DNA of 64,000 bases from DASPFV01 sp035620975. Lineage in GTDB: Bacteria; Acidobacteriota; Vicinamibacteria; Vicinamibacterales; 2-12-FULL-66-21. Each line of letters begins with the position of its first letter. Position 1 is the stretch's first letter. Positions 1 through 9,386 of the stretch are shown piece by piece. The notes under the pieces were generated by a model. That model saw only the letters and a program-made list of their open reading frames with translations, made no database searches and had not been told where the DNA came from. The stretch is taken from NCBI GenBank assembly GCA_035620975.1, contig DASPFV010000322.1:5391-69390 (forward strand). The letters run 5' to 3'. A program made the translations under genes and the position numbers.

Positions 1-410
1 GACCATTCGAAGCCCCCGACGCCCTCCTCGAGGTCCGTCAGCGCCCGAGCCTCGCCGCCCTCGGGACTGATCACGTAGATCTGCCGCTTGCCGGTGCGAT
101 CCGACACGAATGCCAGCAGGCGACCGTCGGGCGCCCAGGCCGGTGCCATGCTCGATTTCCTGGCGCGGGTCAGCTGCACAGGCGTGCCGCCGTCTGTCCG
201 GGCCAGGTAGATCTCCGTCTCGTACGCGTTCTCTTCCCAGTCCGTCGAGGTCACCGTGTAGGCCACGCGGGTTCCATCGGGGGAGAGCGCGAGGCCGCCC
301 GGACGCTCGAGCGCGATGAGCTCGTCGATGCTGGGCACGCGCGTCTGCTGCGCTGTGGCGAGAAAGGATGCGGCGACCACGAGGGTCAGGGTCCAGAGTC
401 GCTTCTGCAT
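1..410 (-). CDS. Exported S9-type prolyl oligopeptidase-like protein, N-terminal part
   Basis: The gene begins with ATG at 410 and runs off the left edge, leaving about 136 residues. Residues 1-20 look like a cleavable signal peptide (basic start, hydrophobic core, then ATA-QQ). The rest contains beta-propeller strands of the PD40/TolB type: a 'LSPDGTRVAY' strand near residue 40 and a 'WAPDGRLLAFVSD' strand near residue 90. This is the usual N-terminal propeller of S9 dipeptidyl/acylaminoacyl peptidases in Acidobacteriota. The catalytic domain is outside the window, so a TolB-like protein without peptidase activity remains possible. A GCAGGAG Shine-Dalgarno lies about 8 nt before the ATG. The 199 bp between this start and the next gene hold nothing else that I recognise. 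Confidence 0.78.
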   Translation of the reverse strand, partial: MQKRLWTLTLVVAASFLATAQQTRVPSIDELIALERPGGLALSPDGTRVAYTVTSTDWEENAYETEIYLARTDGGTPVQLTRARKSSMAPAWAPDGRLLAFVSDRTGKRQIYVISPEGGEARALTDLEEGVGGFEW

Positions 411-609
411 GGCGAGTACTCCTGCTTCCCGGCTACCAGCTTCCAATCGAGAGGGTGGAGCTCGGGCTGCGCGTAACTTCTGCGGCTCAGCGCATTCCGG
501 TTTGCGTCATCACGGACCGCGATCCGACAGGCTGGCCATGGCCGTGACCGGTTCTTCTCGTTGCACGCCTTGAGCCCGGAATCTCGCCGCGGGCAGCTGG
601 AGCCTGTCC

Positions 610-1626
610 TTATGTCGTCAGCACGACCTTCCCGATATTGGCGCGGTTGTGGATGAACCGGTGCGCGTCGGCGGCCCGGTCGAGGGGGAACGTCCGGGCG
701 ACGACCGGCTTGAGCCGTCCGGCCGCGAACTCGCTCAACAGCATCTCCATCATGGAGGCGAGCTGTCGCCGCTCCTCCCACAGATGGCCGATGTGCAGCC
801 CGAACACGCCGCGGTTCCGGTTGATGAGCGACATCGGGTTGAACCGCGGGGTCGACATCCACGCGCGGAAGGCGCCCCAGAGGCTCCGCTGTTCTCCGGT
901 GGACGCGGCCGACAGCCCGAGGATGATCAGGCGGCCGAGCGGCGCGAGCATGCGGTAGCTTGCCATGAAGCTCCGTCCGCCAATCGGGTCGAGGATCACG
1001 TCGGCGCCGCGCCCGCGCGTGAAGGCGGCCACTTCTTTCGCGACGTCCGCGTGCCGGTAGTCGATCGCGTGATCCACCCCGAACGTCCGCAGCGCGTCGT
1101 GCTTGAAGGCCGACGCAGTGCCGATGACCGACGCGCGCCGCAGCCGGGCGAGCTGGGTCGCCGCCACGCCGACGCCGCCGCCCGCGTTGTGCACGAGGAC
1201 GACCTCGCCTCCCGACAGCGCCGCCATCCGGTACAGGGCCACGGCGGCCGTGAGGTAGTTGACGGGAATCGCCGCGGCCTCGCAGTCGCTCAGATCGGCG
1301 GGGACGCGGAAGACCTGGGTGATCGGGACGACGACGACGTCCGCGTACCCGCCGAAGCGGGTCAGCGCGACGACGCGATCGCCGGTCGAGAGGCCCGTGA
1401 CGCCGGGACCCAGCGCGTCGATGTGACCGGCAACCTCGTAGCCCACGACGACTGGCGGTCGCGGCGCGTCCGGGTAGAGCCCCTGGCGCGCGAGGATGTC
1501 GGCGAAGTTCACGCCGATGGCGCGCACGCGGAGACGAATCTCACCGCTGCCGGGTGCCGGCACCGGCGCGGCCCGGATCTCGAAGACGTCAGGAGAGCCG
1601 TAACGCGGGATCACGGCCTGCCGCAT
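610..1626 (-). CDS. Quinone oxidoreductase-like MDR dehydrogenase (zinc-free type)
   Basis: A 338-residue medium-chain dehydrogenase/reductase of the NADPH:quinone oxidoreductase/VAT-1 branch. The GroES-like N-terminal domain carries NFADILARQG near residues 40-49, which is typical of quinone reductases. The nucleotide-binding glycine motif NAGGGVG lies at residues 147-153. The zinc-binding cysteines of alcohol dehydrogenases are absent, as expected for this branch. The start is 15 bp downstream of the argF stop, so it may be the last gene of the arginine transcript, but the fold gives no arginine-specific role. The physiological substrate cannot be read from the sequence; it is presumably a cytosolic NAD(P)H-dependent reductase of quinones or enals. 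Confidence 0.85.
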   Translation of the reverse strand: MRQAVIPRYGSPDVFEIRAAPVPAPGSGEIRLRVRAIGVNFADILARQGLYPDAPRPPVVVGYEVAGHIDALGPGVTGLSTGDRVVALTRFGGYADVVVVPITQVFRVPADLSDCEAAAIPVNYLTAAVALYRMAALSGGEVVLVHNAGGGVGVAATQLARLRRASVIGTASAFKHDALRTFGVDHAIDYRHADVAKEVAAFTRGRGADVILDPIGGRSFMASYRMLAPLGRLIILGLSAASTGEQRSLWGAFRAWMSTPRFNPMSLINRNRGVFGLHIGHLWEERRQLASMMEMLLSEFAAGRLKPVVARTFPLDRAADAHRFIHNRANIGKVVLTT

Positions 1627-1641
1627 TCAGCGGGCAGGGTA

Positions 1642-2610
<969 letters not shown>

Positions 2611-2756
2611 TTCATTTCCTCGTCGTGGGGCCCCACCCCCACGACCTGCCAGCGCTCGCTCCCGCTCGCGCCGGTGATTGTCTGGTCTTGCCTTCGTCGT
2701 CGCGTTGCAGCTGCGGACGCCACTCCTCGGCCTGCGCGCGACCGCGCCCACCGTCA

Positions 2757-3959
2757 TCAGGTCCGGTACTCGGCGTTGATGCGCACGTACTCGGCGCTGA
2801 GATCGCACGTCCACATGTGCGACTGGGCGCGTCCGCCCGTTCCCAGGTCGACTTCGATCTCGACCTCCGGATCGCGCAGGTACACGGCAGCCTTTTCCGC
2901 ACGATCGTCGTGCGGGACGCCGCGCTCGAAGAGGACCACCGGACCAATGCGCACCACGGCCTGCTCGAGCGAGAACGCGGAGCCCGATCGGCCGGCGACT
3001 GCGACGAGCCGGCCCCAGTTCGGGTCGCCGCCATGGATCGCCGTCTTCACCAGCGGCGAGTTCGCGATGGCCCTGGCCGCGCGCCTGGCATCCGCCTCGG
3101 TCTCCGCACCGGTCACCCGGACCGTGACGAGCTTCGTGGCCCCCTCGCCGCCGCGGACGATGCCGATCGCGAGCGGCTCGCAGACGGCGCGGAGCGCTTC
3201 GACGAGGCAGGCCCAGTCCGACTCGCGGATCCGTACGCCGCTCGCGCCGCTGGCCAGCAGGAACACGCAGTCGTTGGTCGAGCACTCGCCGTCCACGGTA
3301 ATGGCGTTGAACGTCTCGTCCGACACAGCCCTGAGCGCCCGCTGCAGCAGATCGGGATCCACCGACGCGTCCGTCGTGACGCACGCGAGCATGGTGGCCA
3401 TGAGCGGCTCGATCATGCCGGATCCCTTGGCCATGCCGCCCACGCGGAAGCTGCCTGCCGGAGTCGTCGCTTCGATGGACGACTCCTTGGGGAACGGGTC
3501 GGTCGTCATGATTGCGCGTGCCGCCGCCGGCCCCCCGTGGGGCGATCGCTGCCGGGCCGCTTCCGCGATGCCGCGCTCGACCTTTGCGGGATCGAGCTTC
3601 ACGCCGATGACGCCCGTGGACGCCACGAGCACCTCCCGTGCCTCGCACGAGAGGGCCGCCGCGGTCGCGCGCGCCATCGCCGCGGCATGCGCCATGCCGT
3701 CGGTGCCGGTGCACGCGTTCGCGCAGCCGCTGTTGATGACCACGGCGCGCGCGTGGCCGCCGGACTCGGCCAGATGCTGGCGCGACAGGACCACGGGCGC
3801 TGCCTTGGCCAGGTTGGTCGTGAATACGGCCGCCGCGGACGCCCGCGCATCGCACGCGAGCAGCGCCAGGTCCGGCGCGCCGGACGCCTTGATTCCGCAG
3901 GCCACGCCTGCCGCCGTGAACCCGCGCGGGGCCGCGATGCCGCCGTCCACCAGTCGCAT
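2757..3959 (-). CDS. argJ: Glutamate N-acetyltransferase / ornithine acetyltransferase
   Basis: A 400-residue ArgJ, which transfers the acetyl group from N-acetylornithine to glutamate and so recycles it. Family members self-cleave before the Thr of an ATML motif. Here MATML is present, with Thr about residue 189, and KGSGMIEP just before it. The C-terminus ends in the family's NAEYRT. The ATG at 3959 lies 11 bp after the argA stop. An in-frame GTG at 3974 overlaps the argA TGA as GTGA and has AGGAGG about 13 nt upstream, so the true start could be that GTG. Because argA is also present, ArgJ may work mainly as the recycling enzyme; whether it is also bifunctional cannot be told here. Confidence 0.93.
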   Translation of the reverse strand: MRLVDGGIAAPRGFTAAGVACGIKASGAPDLALLACDARASAAAVFTTNLAKAAPVVLSRQHLAESGGHARAVVINSGCANACTGTDGMAHAAAMARATAAALSCEAREVLVASTGVIGVKLDPAKVERGIAEAARQRSPHGGPAAARAIMTTDPFPKESSIEATTPAGSFRVGGMAKGSGMIEPLMATMLACVTTDASVDPDLLQRALRAVSDETFNAITVDGECSTNDCVFLLASGASGVRIRESDWACLVEALRAVCEPLAIGIVRGGEGATKLVTVRVTGAETEADARRAARAIANSPLVKTAIHGGDPNWGRLVAVAGRSGSAFSLEQAVVRIGPVVLFERGVPHDDRAEKAAVYLRDPEVEIEVDLGTGGRAQSHMWTCDLSAEYVRINAEYRT

Positions 3960-3970
3960 GGCTGTGAGGC

Positions 3971-4576
3971 TCACGCCGGGACGGATTCCTCCTGGGCCGT
4001 CTGGACGGATCGCAGGTGCAGCCGCTCGATGTTGGGCCGGCGCGGGGCGATCGTCCGGCCGGGGCTGTGAATGACCGCCGCCGGCTGTTCCGGCCGCAGG
4101 TGGACGCCCTCGCGCAGCGGCAGCGTGACGGCGTACTGCCCGCAGTGGCGGAACAGGGTGCAGCCCGTGCAGTCGTGGGCGATTTTCTCGGGCACCCACA
4201 CGTGCGGCACGATCGTGAAGCCCATCCGCACGAAGTGCGAGGGCTCGTGCGTGAAGGCACACAGTGTCGAGAAGCTCCGCGCGCCGGCGGCCGCCGCCAC
4301 GTGGTGCACGAGGCCCGGTCCGATCTGCCGCCCCCGGAACGCCTGCTCGACCACGAGCGAACGGACCTCCGCGACGGCCCCGCTCAGCGGCGCCAGCTCG
4401 GCGCACCCCACTACACGGCCGTCCGACTCCGCCACGAAGAACCGTTCGACGTGCCGCTCCACGTCGTCGAGCGAGCGCGGCAGGAGGTGGCCGACTTCGA
4501 GGTTCTCGCAGATCAGGCGATGGATCGCCGTGGCATCGCCGGGGCCGGCAGGTCTCAGGGCGACTGACGCGTTCAC
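3971..4576 (-). CDS. argA: Short-form N-acetylglutamate synthase (GNAT)
   Basis: A 201-residue GNAT acetyltransferase with the acetyl-CoA loop area '[14 protein letters not shown]' near residues 75-88. After the GNAT core it has a cysteine cluster ([11 protein letters not shown]), which I know from the short, kinase-less ArgA type. A proline/arginine-rich tail follows. The expected role is the first step of arginine synthesis, acetylation of glutamate. Translation starts at GTG 4576, overlapping the argD stop as GTGA, which indicates tight coupling. Its place between argD and argJ supports the function. Another GNAT specificity is possible, but the context makes it unlikely. Confidence 0.82.
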   Translation of the reverse strand: MNASVALRPAGPGDATAIHRLICENLEVGHLLPRSLDDVERHVERFFVAESDGRVVGCAELAPLSGAVAEVRSLVVEQAFRGRQIGPGLVHHVAAAAGARSFSTLCAFTHEPSHFVRMGFTIVPHVWVPEKIAHDCTGCTLFRHCGQYAVTLPLREGVHLRPEQPAAVIHSPGRTIAPRRPNIERLHLRSVQTAQEESVPA

Positions 4577-5781
4577 GACTTCGATTCCTCCACTGTCCGA
4601 AGCGCCTGCTCGAGCAGGGTCATGCCCTCGGCAATCTCCGCCGGGCTGATCACGAAGGGGGGCAGCAGGCGGACCACGGTCTCCGACGTCCGGTTCACGA
4701 GCAGGCCCAGGCCGAGCGCCGCCTGAACGACCGGCGCGGCCGGCCGATCCAGATCGAGCCCCCACATCAGGCCCGCGCCGCGGACCTCCCGGACGCTCGG
4801 ATGCCTCGACGCGAGATCCCGGAGCTGCTGCTCCAGCACGCCGCCCACACGCGCGACGTGGTCCATCAGCCCGTTGTCGACGAGTTCTTCGAGGAACACC
4901 AGGGCCGCGCGGCACGCGAGCAGGTTCCCGCCGTACGTACTCCCGTGATCGCCGTACGACGCGGCGGCCGCGACCCGCTCGCTGAACACCGCTGCGCCGA
5001 TCGGCACACCCGCCCCGAGCGCCTTGCCGAGAGCCATGAGATCGGGCTGCAGGCCCACGGCGGCGGAATAGAAGGGGCGCCCCGTCCGGCCGAGGCCCGA
5101 CTGCACTTCGTCGGCGATGAGCAGGGCGCCGGTGCGCTCGCACGCTGCAGCGACTGCCTGGGCCATCCGCGCGGTCATCGGCCGGACCCCGCCTTCGCCC
5201 TGCAGGGGCTCGACCACGACAGCCGCCGTCCGTCCCGTCACGGCGCCGGCCAGGCCGTCCGTGTCGTCCCGGCCAATCCACTGCACGTCCGCCAGCAGCG
5301 GGCCGAAGGGTGCGCGGTAGTGCTCGTCCCAGGTCACCGAGAGCGAGCCCATGGTGCGGCCGTGGAACCCGTGCTCGAACGCCACGAACCGCGTCCGCTC
5401 GGGCTGACCCGCCCGGTGCCAGAAGCGCCGCGCGAACTTCAGGCACGCCTCCACCGCCTCGGTGCCGCTGTTGCAGAAGAACACCTTGGGCAGGCCCGAG
5501 AGCGAGGCCAGGCGCGCCGCCAGTTCACCCTGCAGCGGGTGAAAGAAGAGGTTCGACGTGTGGAGCAGCGTAGTGGCCTGCTCGGCGATCGCCGACGCGA
5601 GCCGCGGATGCCCGTGCCCGAGCGACGCCACGCCGACACCCGAGATGAGGTCCAGGTAGCTGCGGCCGTCCGCATCGAACAGCCGGCAGCCGCGCCCGCG
5701 CTCGAACACCACCGGCCCGCGGCGGTAGACCTGAAGCACGTGATCGGTTTCGAGCGCGAATACGTTCGTCGCCAGGGTCAT
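4573..5781 (-). CDS. argD: Acetylornithine aminotransferase
   Basis: A 402-residue class III PLP aminotransferase that converts N-acetylglutamate semialdehyde to N-acetylornithine. CNSGTEA (about residues 103-109) binds the cofactor phosphate, Asp224 in IADEVQSG contacts the pyridine nitrogen, and Lys253 in ALGKALGAGVPIGA is the Schiff-base lysine. The ATG at 5781 overlaps the argB stop as ATGA. The 3' end overlaps argA as GTGA. The full motif set and the position after argB make the assignment firm. Some ArgD enzymes also act on succinyl-diaminopimelate in lysine synthesis, which sequence alone cannot exclude. Confidence 0.95.
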   Translation of the reverse strand: MTLATNVFALETDHVLQVYRRGPVVFERGRGCRLFDADGRSYLDLISGVGVASLGHGHPRLASAIAEQATTLLHTSNLFFHPLQGELAARLASLSGLPKVFFCNSGTEAVEACLKFARRFWHRAGQPERTRFVAFEHGFHGRTMGSLSVTWDEHYRAPFGPLLADVQWIGRDDTDGLAGAVTGRTAAVVVEPLQGEGGVRPMTARMAQAVAAACERTGALLIADEVQSGLGRTGRPFYSAAVGLQPDLMALGKALGAGVPIGAAVFSERVAAAASYGDHGSTYGGNLLACRAALVFLEELVDNGLMDHVARVGGVLEQQLRDLASRHPSVREVRGAGLMWGLDLDRPAAPVVQAALGLGLLVNRTSETVVRLLPPFVISPAEIAEGMTLLEQALRTVEESKS

Positions 5782-6602
5782 GCCGTGATCTCCGCCTGTG
5801 AGGGTGTGGTCGAGCCGCGGTACGTCAGCCGTGTTCCAGGGGCCTGCTCGAGCGGTCCGGCGGTGCGCCCCGAGACGATGGCCACTTCGCCGACGCCGCG
5901 GTCGAGCGCGCTGCGGCACGCGAGCAGCTTCGCGATCATGCCGGAGTGCGCAGCACCGGCGGCGGCCATTTCCTCGATGTCCTCGGCCGCGACCGTCGCG
6001 ATAGTCCTGCCCTCTCGGTCCAGCACGCCGGCCGTGGTGCCCGCGACGATCAGTCTTGAGGCGCCGATGATGGCGGCGAGGTGCGCCGCCAGAACGTCCG
6101 CGTTGACGTTGAGCAGGCGGCCCTCGCGATCCACGCCGAGGCTCGCGACTATCGGAATGCACCGGAGGCGCACCAGATCGAGCAGCAGCGACGCTTCGGC
6201 CGCGTCTGGCTCGCCGACCAGACCCAGGTCCACCGTGAGGCCATCGACGGTCCGATGAGGGCGCGCGAGCGTCGCGAGCCCGATCCGGCCGTCGGCGCCC
6301 GTCAGGCCCACCCCACGGCCGCCAGCTGCGCCGACGGCAGCTACGAGCGCCGTGTTGGTGCGGCCGGCCAGCACGTCCACGACTGCCTCGAGCGCCGCTG
6401 CATCGGTGACGCGCAGGCCGTCGGCGAACACCGGTGACCGGCCGCGTGCCCGGAGCTCGCCGTCGATGGCTCGTCCCCCGCCGTGCACGACGACCAGCGG
6501 GCCGCCGGCCGACAGTCGCACGATCGCCGCCGCGACCGCCTTCAGCGCCGTGTCGTCGTCGAGGAGCTCTCCGCCGAGCTTGAGGACAGTGATGCCAGAC
6601 AT
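5778..6602 (-). CDS. argB: Acetylglutamate kinase
   Basis: A 274-residue amino-acid kinase that phosphorylates N-acetylglutamate. It begins with KLGGE (residues 8-12). VVVHGGG follows near residue 40, and the NVNAD segment near the middle is characteristic of ArgB. The start at ATG 6602 is 8 bp downstream of the argC stop. Longer in-frame extensions upstream would run into argC coding sequence and are rejected. There is no N-terminal helix extension of the kind linked to arginine feedback inhibition in some ArgB proteins, so feedback control may rest on ArgA or on ArgR. This last point is inference. Confidence 0.95.
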   Translation of the reverse strand: MSGITVLKLGGELLDDDTALKAVAAAIVRLSAGGPLVVVHGGGRAIDGELRARGRSPVFADGLRVTDAAALEAVVDVLAGRTNTALVAAVGAAGGRGVGLTGADGRIGLATLARPHRTVDGLTVDLGLVGEPDAAEASLLLDLVRLRCIPIVASLGVDREGRLLNVNADVLAAHLAAIIGASRLIVAGTTAGVLDREGRTIATVAAEDIEEMAAAGAAHSGMIAKLLACRSALDRGVGEVAIVSGRTAGPLEQAPGTRLTYRGSTTPSQAEITA

Positions 6603-6610
6603 CGGATCGA

Positions 6611-7606
6611 TCAGTTCAGCGCCGCGGTTTCGTCGAACCCGAAGGCGACGTTGAAGTTCTGGATGGCCTGCCCCGCTGCTCCCTTCACGAGGTTGTCGAT
6701 ACAGGCAGCAATCACGAGCTGGCCGCCGGGCCCCACACGCCACCCGATGTCGCAGAAGTTGGTGTGAGCGACGTGCTTGATCTCAGGCAGATCGCTTCCC
6801 GTCAGCCGCACGAACGGCGAGGCCTGGTACGCCTCTGTGAGCGCGCGCGCCACGCCGTCGGCCTCGACGCCCTGTCGGAGGCGCGCGTAGATCGTCTCGA
6901 AGATCCCGCGGTCGAGCGGCACCAGGTGCGGCACGAAGGTGACGGGCATGCCGAGCTCCTGCTCGATTTCGGCGCCGTGGCGGTGCGAGAACACCCCGTA
7001 GGCGGCGACGTTGCCGTGACACTCGGAGAAGTGCGTCCGCTCCGAGGGGGCTTTCCCGGCACCCGAGATCCCGGACTTCGCGTCGATGACGACGCCGGGC
7101 TCGAGCAGGCCAGCCGCGACGAGCGGCTGCAGCGCCAGCAGGGCCGCCGTCGGATAGCAGCCCGGACAGGCGACCAGACGGGCGTTGCCGAGCGCCTGCC
7201 GGTTCGCTTCGGTCAACCCGTAGGTCACCGGCACGCCGGGATCCGGCGAGTGGGGATACCAGCGCTCGCGGGCCTCCCGGTCACGGAGGCGGAAGGCGCC
7301 CGAGAGATCGAAGACCCGGACGCCCCGCGCGACCAGCGGCGGCGCCACGTCCGCGGCCAGCGTGTCCGGCAGGGCGAGGAACACGGCGTCGCTGTGCTGC
7401 GCGAGCCGGTCGAGATCGAACGGCTCGACAGAGTCGTTCCAGATCCGGGCGAGGGCCGGGAGCCGGCGCGCCGCGGTCGCCGCGCTGGAGCCCATGGCGA
7501 GGGTGACATCCGCGGACGGATGGCGCGCGAGGCGCCTGAGCAGTTCGACGCCCGCATAGCCGGTCGCCCCGGCAACACCCACACGGACGGAGGAATAACT
7601 ATGCAT
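6611..7606 (-). CDS. argC: N-acetyl-gamma-glutamyl-phosphate reductase
   Basis: A 331-residue NADPH-dependent reductase and first gene of the leftward arg operon. The N-terminal GVAGATGYAG (about residues 10-19) is the dinucleotide-binding loop. VACPGCYPT contains the catalytic Cys (residue 150), and the family's YGVFSHRH segment lies near residue 205. ATG 7606 is preceded by AGGGG. A TTGACT-17-TATAAA promoter places the likely transcript start only about 5 nt upstream. The first codons also form an ARG-box-like operator, so repression by ArgR is expected. Confidence 0.97.
   Translation of the reverse strand: MHSYSSVRVGVAGATGYAGVELLRRLARHPSADVTLAMGSSAATAARRLPALARIWNDSVEPFDLDRLAQHSDAVFLALPDTLAADVAPPLVARGVRVFDLSGAFRLRDREARERWYPHSPDPGVPVTYGLTEANRQALGNARLVACPGCYPTAALLALQPLVAAGLLEPGVVIDAKSGISGAGKAPSERTHFSECHGNVAAYGVFSHRHGAEIEQELGMPVTFVPHLVPLDRGIFETIYARLRQGVEADGVARALTEAYQASPFVRLTGSDLPEIKHVAHTNFCDIGWRVGPGGQLVIAACIDNLVKGAAGQAIQNFNVAFGFDETAALN
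7592..7605 (-). promoter_or_regulatory. ARG-box-like ArgR operator at the argC start
   Basis: On the minus strand the sequence TGCATAGTTATTCC begins one base inside the argC ATG. It matches the ArgR box pattern TGAAT-N4-ATTCA at most conserved positions. The inner 11 bp TGCATAGTTAT recur exactly, in mirror orientation, at the argR start 100 bp away. Binding here would block the argC promoter and initiation region. Confidence 0.65.
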
Positions 7607-7617
7607 CAGAACCCCTA

Positions 7618-7646
7618 TTTATACCGGAAGATGCGCCCCCAGTCAA
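7618..7646 (-). promoter_or_regulatory. argC promoter
   Basis: On the minus strand TTGACT (7646-7641) and TATAAA (7623-7618) are separated by 17 bp, a near-ideal sigma-70 promoter. The predicted start point is around 7611, leaving a leader of only about 5 nt before the argC ATG. Confidence 0.75.
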
Positions 7647-7667
7647 CTAATTGAGCCGTAAAGAGGT

Positions 7668-7695
7668 TTGAAGTTGCCCAGCGAGGGTGTATACT
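7668..7695 (+). promoter_or_regulatory. argR promoter
   Basis: TTGAAG (7668-7673) and TATACT (7690-7695) are 16 bp apart. The predicted start point is around 7702, which leaves a leader of about 12 nt before the argR ATG. The argR ARG-box-like sequence covers the start point and the ATG, so autorepression is likely. Confidence 0.72.
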
Positions 7696-7719
7696 CATCG
7701 ATCCGTGCATAGTTATGAA
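7688..7719 (+). promoter_or_regulatory. ARG-box-like ArgR operator pair at the argR start
   Basis: TGCATAGTTATGAA (7706-7719) has the TG.AT-N4-AT..A pattern of an ARG box and includes the argR start codon. A second, weaker match, TGTATACTCATCGA, lies at 7688-7701. The two are spaced 18 bp centre to centre, close to the paired arrangement used by hexameric ArgR. The second box overlaps the -10 element. Confidence 0.6.
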
Positions 7720-8164
7720 AGCGGCCAGACAGGCAGCCATTCTGGAACTGGTTGAGCAGGAACCCATTACCAGTCAGGAGCGCCTTCGGGAGCGGCTGCG
7801 CGAGCGCGGGATCGTGGCCACCCAGGCCACGCTGTCGCGCGACATCCGGGATCTCAGGCTGGTCAAGCGGGCGGCCGACGGCGCATACCGGCGCGGGGCG
7901 TCGGCCGAGGCCACAGAACCAGGTGGCGAGGCCGGGCTCAGACGAGCAGTGGAGGATTACCTCCGGCGCCAGGAGACGGTGGAGCAGATGATCGTGCTGA
8001 AGACGGATACGGGGCAGGCGCAACCACTGGCGGTCGCGATCGATCGCTCGCGGCTCCCGGAGATCGTGGGGACCATTGCCGGGGACGACACCATTCTGGT
8101 CATCTGCCGTTCGGCGGCGCAGGCCTCGGCGCTCGCCGAGCGGCTGGACGCGATGAGGAGTTGA
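7715..8164 (+). CDS. argR: Arginine repressor
   Basis: A 149-residue ArgR. The N-terminal winged helix-turn-helix carries ATQATLSRDIRDL (about residues 35-47), the DNA-recognition signature. The C-terminal oligomerisation and arginine-binding domain has GTIAGDDTI near residues 119-127, where the paired Asp residues bind arginine. It heads the rightward run argR-argG-argH and diverges from argC. The operators overlapping both divergent starts suggest control of the whole regulon and of itself. Confidence 0.96.
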   Translation: MKAARQAAILELVEQEPITSQERLRERLRERGIVATQATLSRDIRDLRLVKRAADGAYRRGASAEATEPGGEAGLRRAVEDYLRRQETVEQMIVLKTDTGQAQPLAVAIDRSRLPEIVGTIAGDDTILVICRSAAQASALAERLDAMRS

Positions 8165-8168
8165 GGCG

Positions 8169-9380
8169 GTGAGCCGCATTGTGCTGGCGTACTCGGGCGG
8201 GCTGGACACGTCGGCGGCCATTCCCTGGCTGCGGGAGCAGTTCGGCGCTGAAGTGGTGACCGTGACGCTCGATCTGGGCCAGGCGCACGAGCTGGCCGAC
8301 GTCCGGGAGCGCGCGCTCGCGCTGGGCGCCGTGCGCGCGCACGTCATCGACGCCCGCGATGAGTTCATTCGCGAGTTCATCGTCCCGGCGCTGCAGGCGG
8401 GGGCGCTGTACGAGGGGGGCTACCCCATGGCCACCGCGCTCGCCCGTCCGCTCATCGCCAAGCGACTGGTGCAGGTCGCCCGGATGGAAGCGGCCGCCGC
8501 CATCGCGCACGGCTGCCGGGGCAAGGGGAACGATCAGGTACGGCTGGACGTCTCGGCGCGCGCGTTCGATCCCACGGTCCAGGTGATCGCGCCGGCCCGC
8601 CTCTGGAACATGTCACGGGCGGAGGTGCTCGCCTACGCGCACGAGCGCACCCTGCCCATCCCACCCGCGGCGGAGAGTCCGTACAGCACCGATGCGAATC
8701 TCTGGGGGCGCTCGGTCGAGTGCGGGGCGCTCGAGGATCCCTGGCAGGAGCCGCCGGAGGAGATCTTCACGCTCACGCGCCGGCCGGCCGACTGCCCGGA
8801 CGAGCCGGCGTACGTCGAGATCGAGTTCGACGCCGGCGCGCCCGTCCGCGCCAACGGTGTCGAGATGCCGCTGGCGGAGCTGATCGAGAGCATCGAGACG
8901 ATCGCCGGGGCGCATGGCGTGGGCCGGATCGACATGATGGAGAACCGCCTGGTCGGCATCAAATCCCGTGAGATCTACGAGGCGCCGGCGGCCGTCCTCC
9001 TGCACGCGGCGCACCGCGAGCTGCAGACGCTGGTGATCGCCCGCGATCTCGAGCGGCTCGCCCACCAGCTCGCGCGCGCTTACGCCGATCTCGTCTACAA
9101 CGGCCTGTGGTTCTCGCAGCTGCGCGAGGCCATCGACGCCTTCGTGCGCGCGATACAGCCGCGCGTCACCGGCGCGGTCCGGTTGAAGCTCTTCAAGGGT
9201 GGCTTTCGCGTGGTGGGGCGCCGGTCGCCGTTCGCCCTCTATGACCGCGATCTCGCCAGCTACGACGCCGGCGACAGCTTCGATCGCGGGGCCACGGAGG
9301 GCTTCATCAAGATCTGGGGCCTGCCCATCGAGACCGCGGCCCGGAAAGCCGCCGCGCAGCCGGCGCCGCTGGCGCGGTAG
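8169..9380 (+). CDS. argG: Argininosuccinate synthase
   Basis: A 403-residue ATP-dependent ligase joining citrulline and aspartate. The P-loop-like SGGLDTS is at residues 9-15. GCRGKGNDQVR (near residue 116) and YSTDANLWGRS (near 174) are family signatures. Translation starts at GTG 8169, 4 bp after the argR stop, with GAGGAG about 8 nt upstream. It lies 6 bp before argH, so the three genes should be cotranscribed. Confidence 0.96.
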   Translation: MSRIVLAYSGGLDTSAAIPWLREQFGAEVVTVTLDLGQAHELADVRERALALGAVRAHVIDARDEFIREFIVPALQAGALYEGGYPMATALARPLIAKRLVQVARMEAAAAIAHGCRGKGNDQVRLDVSARAFDPTVQVIAPARLWNMSRAEVLAYAHERTLPIPPAAESPYSTDANLWGRSVECGALEDPWQEPPEEIFTLTRRPADCPDEPAYVEIEFDAGAPVRANGVEMPLAELIESIETIAGAHGVGRIDMMENRLVGIKSREIYEAPAAVLLHAAHRELQTLVIARDLERLAHQLARAYADLVYNGLWFSQLREAIDAFVRAIQPRVTGAVRLKLFKGGFRVVGRRSPFALYDRDLASYDAGDSFDRGATEGFIKIWGLPIETAARKAAAQPAPLAR

Positions 9381-9386
9381 ACCGCC

